34,327 nucleotides of DNA from a virus, in the IMG/VR virus record IMGVR_UViG_3300042463_000838, positions 1 to 34,327 of that record; one strand, written 5' to 3'. This document shows positions 28,418-34,327 of this stretch, one piece after another. How positions within the stretch are numbered: the stretch's first letter is position 1; every line of letters begins with the position of its first letter. Made by a program: the position numbers and the translations under genes. A model generated the notes under the pieces. That model worked only from the letters and a program-made list of their open reading frames with translations. It searched no databases and was not told where the DNA came from.

Positions 28418-29230
28418 ATAACTTGTTGCGCCCCGATAAAGGCTCTTGCATCACGCGCGGTGATTCGATATTCGTGAAATTGATGCTAGGCGCAATGTGT
28501 AGGCGGTGTGCTTGGCGTTTTGCATATGCTACTGCTCCCCAAGGGGGTTGCGAGGCGCGGGGCGATTGCGCAGACCCTAAGCCAATCCAAGGGACGGAAA
28601 CGCCCCTTTCGAGATTTTCGCCCGAATGGGCAACGATACACCAGAAAGTCGTGCGCGGACGCGCGCAAGGGCGCTGGCGGGGGAGGGGCAATATCCCGAA
28701 GGGAAATGGCTCTAGCCCCGTAAAATTCGCCCGAATGGGCAACGAGTTTGGTGCGGTTCCAGTGGAGTGGGATTGCCCGCTCGCGAGGCAACGTTGCAAC
28801 CCCGCACCAAAACAGTTCAACGCGTGCGCCACGGTGACGTGTGCAGCTTAAGCCCGGTAAGCCAGTATTCCGGTGCGACTAGGTTCGGTGACTTCTGGAT
28901 TGACCGGACCCGCGTTGAGGCAGTTCTAGGCGGCAGCACGGATAGGACGTGCGCGGTTTTACGGATGGCCCCAAGACACACAGGGCGCATCGTCTGGCAT
29001 GGGATGGTCCATGCCCCGTTGGGCAAGGTGTCCTCGTTAGCCCAAGCCGGGTATCAAGCCCTGGCCCGCCTAGTCCGTCTTCCCTGCCATGTGTAGGGTT
29101 AGCATTCGGCCCCGGAAACGAGGCCAGCAAGTTTGGTGTGGTTTCTGTTTAGGAATTGAGATCCGCAGAGTTGAAGGACGCAGGGGTATCCTGCGCTGAC
29201 TGCACCAAAACAGTTCTAGGCGGGGTTAAA
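28418..29230 (+). other. Non-coding, repeat- and hairpin-rich region
   Basis: About 810 bases with no convincing gene; a 160-codon open frame here lacks coding character. Seen in it: a 20-base direct repeat (28617-28636 and 28726-28745), each copy holding a GCCC-GAAT-GGGC hairpin; a 10-bp long-range stem (TTTGGTGCGG at 28747-28756 with CCGCACCAAA at 28802-28811); a related weaker pair (29131-29137 with 29203-29209); a 13-base repeat CAGTTCTAGGCGG (28921-28933 and 29211-29223); and a 7-bp hairpin (GGCATGG/CCATGCC, 28996-29015). It could hold structured RNAs, a late promoter or a packaging site. Confidence 0.6.
28747..28811 (+). repeat. 65-base hairpin element with 10-bp closing stem
   Basis: Arms 28747-28756 and 28802-28811 pair perfectly. 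The right arm is followed by AACAGTTC, a sequence that also follows the second, weaker element at 29131-29209. The two elements look related. Confidence 0.7.
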
Positions 29231-29428
29231 ATGCCAGACGACGATGACACCCTCTGGAAAATAGCCCGAGAGATTTATACGGCAGTCGAGGCCGCTGGTG
29301 GGTGCGTTGACCTTCTTTGCATCCTCGGCAGCTTTCGAGACACATTAGGCGATGACGAAATCCTTGACCTTCTGGTGGAGTTTAACAAGGGCGCTCCCAT
29401 TATGTCAGAGGGAGTCGTTGTCCAGTAA
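29231..29428 (+). CDS. Hypothetical small acidic protein
   Basis: 65 residues with GGCGGGG before the ATG. It is acidic and helical (PDDDDTLWKIAREIYTAVEAAGG, CVDLLCILGSFRDTLGDDEIL). It stands alone between structured non-coding DNA and the tRNA. Possible roles such as an anti-defence or tRNA-linked factor are speculation. Confidence 0.55.
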   Translation: MPDDDDTLWKIAREIYTAVEAAGGCVDLLCILGSFRDTLGDDEILDLLVEFNKGAPIMSEGVVVQ

Positions 29429-29513
29429 CCGTTAGGCGGGGCGCGCCAAATACACCCTGCGTGCAGGGGTAAAGCTGCCCGGAGGGATGCTTCTGCCCCG
29501 TCTAGTCCAGATT

Positions 29514-29589
29514 GCCTGTGTAGCTCAGTTGGTAGAGCAGCCGCCTTGTAAGCGGAAGGTCCGGGGTTCAAATCCTCGCTAAGGCACCA
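29514..29589 (+). tRNA. tRNA-Thr (TGT), degenerate acceptor stem
   Basis: 76 bases: acceptor GCCTGTG, D arm GCTC/GAGC with AGTTGGTA loop, anticodon loop CTTGTAA (anticodon TGT), T arm CGGGG-TTCAAAT-CCTCG, 3' acceptor CTAAGGC, A73 and encoded CCA. The cloverleaf is clear, but the acceptor has two mismatches (5-68 and 6-67) and the anticodon stem one (27-43). It may be a weakly active phage tRNA or one in decay. Confidence 0.75.
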
Positions 29590-29953
29590 AGTTGGTGGCA
29601 GACGCTAGAGAGGCTTCCGGGGCTTCTTTCCGCGTGTCGGCAAGGGGCAATGCGCAAGCAATATCCTGCCAGCCGCCAAGCCTGTAGGCAGGCTCAAGCC
29701 GCAAGGCTTGCTTATGACTGTCGCCTCTTTCCGATCAGCCAAGCGCTTGGCCCGGATACGCGACAGTCTTCATTCCGGAGGCCATCATGTGAAAGACCAT
29801 CGGCGGAATTGCAAGAGCCTCAAGGCACCGCACCCGCAAAGACTTATCCGCCAAGCATGGTCGCGAGGCAAGAACATTTCGGCTCGCCATGAAAGACCCG
29901 AAACGGAAGACAAGAAACCCTCCTATTTGGCGGGTTTCTTCATGGAGGAATGC
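29590..29953 (+). other. Non-coding stretch with tight hairpins
   Basis: About 360 bases between the tRNA and the next gene without a convincing coding frame. It contains AGCCTG-TAGG-CAGGCT (29679-29694), CAAGCC-GCAA-GGCTTG with a GNRA loop (29695-29710), a 9-bp stem (29716-29724 with 29760-29768) enclosing a 14-base palindrome (29738-29751), and the hairpin at 29912-29940. This could be a small structured RNA. Confidence 0.5.
29912..29940 (+). terminator. Terminator-like hairpin before a gene start
   Basis: AAGAAACCC (29912-29920) pairs with GGGTTTCTT (29932-29940) around CC/GG and a TATTT loop. There is no pure T tract, though TTTCTTC ends it. It would stop or process transcripts from the tRNA region, just before the ribosome site of the 29954 gene. 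Confidence 0.5.
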
Positions 29954-30424
29954 ATGAGCCAAAGCGCTAATGACCTGCAGCGGGGTTTCTCGAAATGGCC
30001 GGTAGGCTCTCAAGAACTTCAAGCAGTGGCGTATCTACCCCCAGTGGGTCCAAATTTTCCAGAAGGGTTTCTGGTATTGGCACCTGTTGGAAAAGATCCA
30101 GAACTTGACTGCTTGGCAAAGGCGTCGAGCCCGGAGCAAATTTTGGAGCAAAAAGCCGAATTGGCCGCATCCATTTCCCGTCATGTGAAAGAAGCCAGAG
30201 CGGCGCTAACCAAGCTCGGATGGCTGAATCGTGGAGATTGTGAAATGAGCGTCTATCAGGTCAGGACGCTGAAAGCGGAGATGGAGGCCAATTCGCCGGA
30301 AGCCGTTGCATACGGTAAAGCGCACGAGCCAGCCGTCGAGCATTGGTCAGACTGCTCAGTTCACAATGAGCCGGCCTTTCCGGCTGGCTCGTGTGACTGT
30401 GTTGGATTCAAATCTGGCAAATAA
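29954..30424 (+). CDS. Hypothetical protein
   Basis: 156 residues. GGAGGA 4 bases before the ATG at 29954 decides the start; the open frame continues upstream without coding character. It has ELQAVAYLPPVGPNFPEGFLVLAPVG, a helical middle (PEQILEQKAELAASISRHVKEARAALTKLG) and NEPAFPAGSCDCVGFKSG at the end, with Cys residues possibly binding metal. No domain was recognised. Confidence 0.6.
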   Translation: MSQSANDLQRGFSKWPVGSQELQAVAYLPPVGPNFPEGFLVLAPVGKDPELDCLAKASSPEQILEQKAELAASISRHVKEARAALTKLGWLNRGDCEMSVYQVRTLKAEMEANSPEAVAYGKAHEPAVEHWSDCSVHNEPAFPAGSCDCVGFKSGK

Positions 30425-30432
30425 TAGCGGCA

Positions 30433-30624
30433 TTATTTTGCGCTACCGTCTGCATGGATCAGCGCCATGATCTTAGCGAGTAACGCGGCGGTAGTTGGCG
30501 CAACGGCTCTGCCTTGCTCCCAGCCTTCATAAGTGCGCCTGGATATTCCGAGCGTCTTGGCCGCAATAGGTGCGGGAATAGCCCCGCGCCAGTCGCGCAG
30601 GGCTTGGGAGGTAGGGGTTATCAT
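30433..30624 (-). CDS. Small helix-turn-helix regulator
   Basis: 63 residues from the ATG at 30624 (an ATG at 30657 is a possible longer start). TSQALRDWRGAIPAPIAAKTLGISRRTYEGWEQGRAVAPTTAALLAKIM is a helix-turn-helix of the RTYxxWExGR type seen in small prophage regulators. It is transcribed left and its start codon overlaps that of the rightward gene at 30623, so it may control both. Confidence 0.65.
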   Translation of the reverse strand: MITPTSQALRDWRGAIPAPIAAKTLGISRRTYEGWEQGRAVAPTTAALLAKIMALIHADGSAK

Positions 30625-30817
30625 GTGGGTGCGCCCAAAATTGAATCCGAAGAACATCTACGATGACCGCCACCCGCTGCACCATCTTGTTTGCAATCAA
30701 ACAGTGATGATTGGTGAGGCAGAGTTTTGGGAGTGGGAAGTGGAAGATCTGGTTAGCCAGATCAACCTTCGCGTTGCTCCTGAATGCGGCCAGACAAAAG
30801 GCCAAAGTGAAGCATAG
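30623..30817 (+). CDS. Hypothetical small protein
   Basis: 64 residues, with GGGAGG and AGGGG before the ATG. WVRPKLNPKNIYDDRHPLHHLV then TVMIGEAEFWEWEVEDLV looks like a small mixed alpha/beta protein. Its start codon shares CATG with the leftward regulator, and its 3' end overlaps the leftward 30762 gene by 56 bases. Confidence 0.5.
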   Translation: MWVRPKLNPKNIYDDRHPLHHLVCNQTVMIGEAEFWEWEVEDLVSQINLRVAPECGQTKGQSEA

Positions 30818-30935
30818 CAAAAAGGGCCGAAGTGTCGCCGGTCTTTTTGGCTGCGGCAACGATGCCCCGAAGGATGCCGATGGTTTCTGAGTCCGTAACG
30901 TAGTGAGCGCCGTTCAGTTCAAATGCGTTTGTCAT
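30762..30935 (-). CDS. Small hypothetical protein under a strong promoter
   Basis: 57 residues. GGAG 8 bases before the ATG at 30935 selects this start. It is helical (SETIGILRGIVAAAKKTGDTSALFAMLHFGLLSGRIQEQ). It is the first gene after the promoter at 30963-30991 and could be made in the lysogen. Similar small phage proteins have no known role. Confidence 0.6.
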   Translation of the reverse strand: MTNAFELNGAHYVTDSETIGILRGIVAAAKKTGDTSALFAMLHFGLLSGRIQEQREG

Positions 30936-30962
30936 GTCCGTAACTCCGTTGTTGATGAAACT

Positions 30963-30991
30963 GTTATACGCATATGTGCGTAATGCGTCAA
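30963..30991 (-). promoter_or_regulatory. Strong leftward promoter with operator
   Basis: -35 TTGACG (30991-30986), 17-base spacer, -10 TATAAC (30968-30963). A perfect inverted repeat TACGCA-TATG-TGCGTA (30967-30982) lies between the boxes, the usual place for repression. It drives the 30762 gene and probably the leftward regulator at 30433. Confidence 0.7.
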
Positions 30992-31002
30992 CAGGAAATA
31001 TG

Positions 31003-31017
31003 CGCAACAAAATTGCG
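31003..31017. promoter_or_regulatory. Second operator candidate
   Basis: CGCAA-CAAAA-TTGCG is a perfect inverted repeat in the divergent gap before the 31044 gene. It shares the TGCG half-site with the operator at 30967-30982, so one protein could bind both. Confidence 0.45.
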
Positions 31018-31031
31018 TTTTCATTTTAACG

Positions 31032-31049
31032 AGAGGTGATCTCATGGCC
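31032..31049 (+). repeat. Start-site repeat, copy 1
   Basis: AGAGGTGATCTCATGGCC holds the ribosome site and start codon of the 31044 gene; the identical 18 bases recur at 31301-31318. Confidence 0.9.
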
Positions 31050-31301
31050 ATATTAAAAACTGGCGATAAAATCAGGTCGATAAAAGACGGCACGGTTTTA
31101 TGCGTTGTCAGCCGAGACATTGAAGAAGGTTTCCTCCTTTCGCGGGATGATTTCGATTGGCGCATAAACCGTCCGATTGACGGCGAAACCCTATTCGATG
31201 TCTGGCGAGACGCGATTGCGGAATTTGTGTCCATCGGACGAACCAATTCATTCCTCGTCAGGGTCAATGATGATTACCAGAAAATCGTTTTTGGAACCTA
31301 A
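31044..31301 (+). CDS. Hypothetical small protein
   Basis: 85 residues. AGAGG upstream of the ATG. TGDKIRSIKDGTVLCVVSRDIEEGFLLSRDDFDWRIN then FVSIGRTNSFLVRVNDDYQKIVF is beta-rich and resembles a small SH3-like barrel. It is the first gene rightward of the divergent promoter gap. Function unknown. Confidence 0.6.
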   Translation: MAILKTGDKIRSIKDGTVLCVVSRDIEEGFLLSRDDFDWRINRPIDGETLFDVWRDAIAEFVSIGRTNSFLVRVNDDYQKIVFGT

Positions 31302-31318
31302 GAGGTGATCTCATGGCC
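31301..31318 (+). repeat. Start-site repeat, copy 2
   Basis: Identical to 31032-31049 and provides the same ribosome site and ATG for the 31313 gene. Confidence 0.9.
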
Positions 31319-31570
31319 GCAACAAAGGTGGCTAAGCAAGATGAGCGCGAGCGTGACGCGGCGGAAGAGTGGAGGCGCTTCTGGGCTTCCCGTGATAAGT
31401 TTGAGGACAAGCAGGACTGGCTAGACTCAAGGCCCGCGCCCGCTTCGGATAGCTATACCCGCTACATGGCGCTGTGGGACGACCTTCTTGAATGCGAGGA
31501 TGTCGTTTCGCATTTCAGGCGCTATTGCGTTTTCATGGACCAGAAAGAAAAGCAGGACAGAGAAACGTGA
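31313..31570 (+). CDS. Hypothetical small charged protein
   Basis: 85 residues, using the repeated ribosome site. It is rich in Asp, Glu, Arg and Trp (DERERDAAEEWRRFWASRDKF, YTRYMALWDDLLECEDVVSHF) and mostly helical. It precedes the terminase genes; no family was recognised. Confidence 0.6.
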   Translation: MAATKVAKQDERERDAAEEWRRFWASRDKFEDKQDWLDSRPAPASDSYTRYMALWDDLLECEDVVSHFRRYCVFMDQKEKQDRET

Positions 31571-31603
31571 GGCGCGGCCGCTCAGACCGGTCGCGATGAT
31601 GGG

Positions 31604-31885
31604 ATGACAAATTTAATAGGGGACGAAAAACACAAGGCGACACCCGGTAGGCCAAAGGGCACGCCGAACAAGACAACGGCCTTGCTCAAGGACGCCATCA
31701 TCAAAGCGGCTGAAGCCCAAGGCGACGGCGGCAATGGCGGGCTGATTGGCTATTGCACATTCCTTGCACGGGATGAGCCTAAAGCGTTTGCGCAATTGCT
31801 CGGCAAGGTTCTGCCCATGCAGGTCACTGGCGAGAACGGCGGGCCTGTCAAGCTGACGGTTGAATGGTCGAAGAGCGCAGAATAA
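31604..31885 (+). CDS. terS: Putative terminase small subunit
   Basis: 93 residues, overlapping the large terminase gene by 22 bases; the ribosome site is weak. The start KATPGRPKGTPNKTTALLKDAI is the basic GRPKGxPNK motif common in phage DNA-binding proteins beside terminases. GLIGYCTFLARDEPKAFAQLLGKVLPMQV forms the helical core. Small terminases recognise the packaging site and feed DNA to TerL. The call rests on position and the motif; it is shorter than many small terminases. Confidence 0.6.
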   Translation: MTNLIGDEKHKATPGRPKGTPNKTTALLKDAIIKAAEAQGDGGNGGLIGYCTFLARDEPKAFAQLLGKVLPMQVTGENGGPVKLTVEWSKSAE

Positions 31886-33183
31886 CGCTGCCCTATGCGC
31901 CGCGTGGTGTGTTCCTCCCATTTCATGAACGTAAGCAGCGATGGGCTGTGCTTGTGGCTCACAGACGCGCTGGCAAGACGGTCTCGACGATCAACGACAA
32001 GATCAGGCGCGCGATAACGACGGATAAGGCGAATTACAGGGCGGCCTATGTCGCGCCGTTCTTCGTTCAGGCTAAAGACATCGCGTGGGACTACCTGAAG
32101 CGATATGCAGCACCGATCATTGCCGACAAGAACGAAAGCGACTTGTGGGTTGAGTTGATCAACGGCGCAAGGATCAGGCTCTACGGTGCCGACAATGCGG
32201 ACAGGTTGCGCGGCGGCTATCTGGATGACGTGACGATTGACGAGCCAGCGGATATGCGGCTGGCGACTGTATGGGGTGAGATCATCCGCCCCATGCTTGC
32301 TGACAGGCAGGGGACGGCAACGTTTATCGGGACGCCGAAAGGACGAAACGAGTTTTACAGCCTTCACGAGCGGGCGAAGGCTGACCCTGAAAACTGGTTT
32401 TGCTCTGTCCTGAAGGCGAGCCAAACGGGGCTTTTGGCCGACAGCGAGCTTGATGCTGCCCGCGCAGAAATGACGCCTGAGCAATATGCCCAGGAGTTCG
32501 AATGTTCGTTCGATGCTGCGATTCTCGGAGCCTACTACGGTTCAGACATTGCCCGCGCCGAGCGCGAGGGGCGCGTTGGCATGTTCCCGCTTGATCCCCT
32601 TTTGCCTGTGCATACGGCATGGGACTTGGGCATTGGGGACAGCACGGCCATCTGGCTATGGCAGGCGGCTCCTGATGGGCTTCGCGTCATTGGACATATC
32701 GAGGACCACGGCAAGGCTCTGCCGCATTATGTGGGCGAACTGTCCGCCCTTGGCTATCGCTACGGGCTGGACTTCGTTCCGCACGATGCAAAGGCGCGAG
32801 AGCTTGGAACCGGGCGCACTCGCGTTGAGACGCTGATCGGCCTTGGTCGAAAGCCTCAGCTTGTGCCTGCTCACACGGTTGAGGATGGGATTAACGCACT
32901 TCGCGTGATGTTCCCGCGTATTCGGTTTGATGCTGAAGCGACCAGGCACGGGCTGGAGGCGCTTCGCCAATACCGCACGGACTTTGACGAAAAGACCAAG
33001 GCGTTCAAGAACACGCCGCGGCACGATTGGACAAGCCACAGCGCCGATGCCGCTCGCTATATGGCGATTGCGTATCGCGACATGGTTGCCCCGCCAAAGC
33101 CCGTCAAGAAGCCCCAGCCCTTGGGCTCAGTTATTCTGCACGGCCCGCCTGAAGCACCACGAGGCGTAAGGATCAAGATATGA
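31864..33183 (+). CDS. terL: Terminase large subunit
   Basis: 439 residues. LVAHRRAGKT (30-39, a Walker A variant), GGYLDDVTIDEPAD with E127 (Walker B) and TATFIGTPKG (151-160, coupling motif) form the packaging ATPase. TAWDLGIGDSTAIW (D254), PHDAK (D308) and HSADAARYMA (D395) supply the RNase-H-like nuclease acids. The enzyme cuts concatemeric DNA and pumps it into the capsid through the portal. Length is typical. The stop overlaps the portal start (ATGA). Confidence 0.95.
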   Translation: MVEERRITLPYAPRGVFLPFHERKQRWAVLVAHRRAGKTVSTINDKIRRAITTDKANYRAAYVAPFFVQAKDIAWDYLKRYAAPIIADKNESDLWVELINGARIRLYGADNADRLRGGYLDDVTIDEPADMRLATVWGEIIRPMLADRQGTATFIGTPKGRNEFYSLHERAKADPENWFCSVLKASQTGLLADSELDAARAEMTPEQYAQEFECSFDAAILGAYYGSDIARAEREGRVGMFPLDPLLPVHTAWDLGIGDSTAIWLWQAAPDGLRVIGHIEDHGKALPHYVGELSALGYRYGLDFVPHDAKARELGTGRTRVETLIGLGRKPQLVPAHTVEDGINALRVMFPRIRFDAEATRHGLEALRQYRTDFDEKTKAFKNTPRHDWTSHSADAARYMAIAYRDMVAPPKPVKKPQPLGSVILHGPPEAPRGVRIKI

Positions 33184-34327
33184 CCGAATACAGCAACGCG
33201 ACGGAGGCTGCTCCGGGCGCAGCCAAAAGCGCGTCTGTATGGCTGGATCGACTGACCGCATACAAAAGCCGCTTTGAAAAGTGGTATAAGGCTTGCGAGA
33301 ATGTCGATAAGCACTATTCCCGCAAGGATCGCGCTGACGAGGTAGAGCGTGAATATGCGATCTTCTGGGCGAATCTCGAGGTCTTGCGGCCTGCCACCTA
33401 TGCGCGCCCCCCGGCTCCGGTGGTTGCTCCTCGCTTCAAGGACAGCAACCCGATTGCTCGCGAGGCTTCCGAGGCTTTGGAGCGCACGCTTGTCACGACA
33501 TTCGAGCAGGCTGATATTGACGACCTTTTGAGACAGGTGCGCGACGAATATCTCCGCTATGGCCGGGGCACCGCATGGGTGCGCATGGTCAATGGCAACG
33601 CGATTGAATATGATTTTGTCGGGCACAAGGACTTCGCCCATGAACTAAAGCCGGTATGGCGTGAGGTGACATGGGTTGCCCGTCGCGCGTGGCTGAATCG
33701 AGAAGCGGGCACCAGGCGGTTTGGCGAGGCGTTCAAGAAAGTCGCGCTGAAAAAGCAGGATGAAAACAGCGCGATTGAAAAGAAAGACGATTGCGCGCCA
33801 GTTTGGGAGATTTGGTGCAAGACCTCTCGCAAGGTCTATTGGGTTGCCGAGGATTTTGAACAAATCCTTGATGAGCAAGACCCGATGTTCGACCTTGTGG
33901 GCTTCTGGCCGTGCCCCAAGCCGGCCCTTGCCACGCTTGAGCCTAAATCGCTTGTCCCAGTCCCCGAGATCAAACAATACAAAGATCAGATCGAGGAAAT
34001 CAACGAATACACAGCGCGCATCGCGGCGGTATCGGAAAGCCTGAAGCTTCGTGGCTTCTACGCGGCTGGCACGGGTGATGTGGCGACGGCGATTGAAGTC
34101 GCCATGAAGTCCCAGGATGACAGGGCGCTTCTTGTCCCTATCAGCAGCTTCGCGGCCTTGGGTGGCGGCTCATTCAAGGACAGCATCGTTTGGGTGCCGA
34201 TTGCAGAAGCGGTGGCGCTCGTGCGCGAGTTGGTTGCCCTTCGCCGCGTCGTGATCGAGGACGTGTATCAGATCACGGGCATCAGCGACATTGTTCGCGG
34301 GCAAAGCGACCCGAATGAAACAATGGG
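33180..34327 (+). CDS. Portal protein (P22-like), 3' truncated by window
   Basis: 382 full codons are visible before the window ends, with no stop. SVWLDRLTAYKSRFEKWYKACENVDKHY, EREYAIFWANLEVLRPATYARPP, RYGRGTAWVRM and VYQITGISDIVRGQSDPNET are typical of P22-type portals, including the conserved region near the channel. The portal ring is the door for DNA entry and the seat of the terminase and tail. Start overlaps the terL stop. The remaining portion should lie with the capsid genes outside the window. Confidence 0.85.
   Translation, partial: MTEYSNATEAAPGAAKSASVWLDRLTAYKSRFEKWYKACENVDKHYSRKDRADEVEREYAIFWANLEVLRPATYARPPAPVVAPRFKDSNPIAREASEALERTLVTTFEQADIDDLLRQVRDEYLRYGRGTAWVRMVNGNAIEYDFVGHKDFAHELKPVWREVTWVARRAWLNREAGTRRFGEAFKKVALKKQDENSAIEKKDDCAPVWEIWCKTSRKVYWVAEDFEQILDEQDPMFDLVGFWPCPKPALATLEPKSLVPVPEIKQYKDQIEEINEYTARIAAVSESLKLRGFYAAGTGDVATAIEVAMKSQDDRALLVPISSFAALGGGSFKDSIVWVPIAEAVALVRELVALRRVVIEDVYQITGISDIVRGQSDPNETM

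Noticed and set aside
28369-28851. 160-codon rightward frame
   Set aside because: Low-complexity, Cys/Arg-rich composition, no ribosome site, and it overlaps the end of a better gene.

Overview
The window is bacteriophage DNA throughout; no host gene is recognisable. Head-to-tail, lysis, regulation, recombination, replication and packaging modules follow one another as in a short-tailed (P22/podovirus-like) temperate-type phage. The host is probably an alphaproteobacterium, likely of the Rhizobiales type. This is inferred from GC-rich coding, a GH108 endolysin with a GTA-type holin, a DnaA-domain-IV protein, DUF1376 and NinB genes, and a tRNA-Asp 3' half with an alphaproteobacterial look. The sequence opens inside a tail nozzle gene and ends inside a portal gene. 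Scaffold, capsid and head-completion genes normally lie between those two and are absent, so the source is best read as a circular or permuted genome cut in the head module.

Layout. (1) 1-9001, rightward: nozzle-like protein, GNAT-like protein, a protein with a C-terminal S74 chaperone-like motif, two large internal/ejection proteins (the first with a lytic transglycosylase domain), an intrinsic terminator, a collar-domain tail fibre and a beta-helix tailspike. (2) 9011-about 10800, rightward: lysis cassette of GH108 endolysin with a C-terminal membrane anchor, holin, second membrane protein and lipoprotein. (3) 10818-22021, leftward: a long operon of tightly overlapping small genes. Those nearest the control region encode a hexapeptide-repeat protein, a Gp157-like protein, a probable single-strand annealing protein, SSB, an HNH endonuclease, NinB and a second HNH enzyme. 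The distal part is a patchwork of small accessory genes joined by repeated DNA borders, and it includes a tRNA-Asp 3' half that looks like an attP core. (4) 22021-22145: divergent control region with an inverted-repeat operator candidate. (5) 22145-28417, rightward: Cro-like regulator, small genes, C5-cytosine methyltransferase with a second gene-like frame inside it, RusA, DnaA-domain-IV protein, N6-adenine-type methyltransferase, DUF1376 replication protein, a second XRE regulator and small genes. (6) 28418-30935: a mostly non-coding, repeat- and hairpin-rich stretch with a degenerate tRNA-Thr, then small genes on both strands. (7) 31044-34327, rightward: two small genes, putative small terminase, large terminase and portal.

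The leftward and rightward early genes together give a recombination-based toolkit (annealing protein, SSB, Gp157, NinB, RusA) and a host-dependent replication set (DnaA-like domain, DUF1376), with two DNA methyltransferases that could protect the genome from restriction. The packaging, structural and lysis genes form the late block.

The strongest leads are the coherent second reading frame inside dcm, DNA-level repeat borders that join leftward genes in different reading frames, the attP-like tRNA fragment buried in a chimeric DUF551 gene with no integrase in view, a 44-base perfect palindrome inside a gene, and the structured non-coding block near 28.4-29.8 kb. All family names come from reading the translations; no database search was possible.
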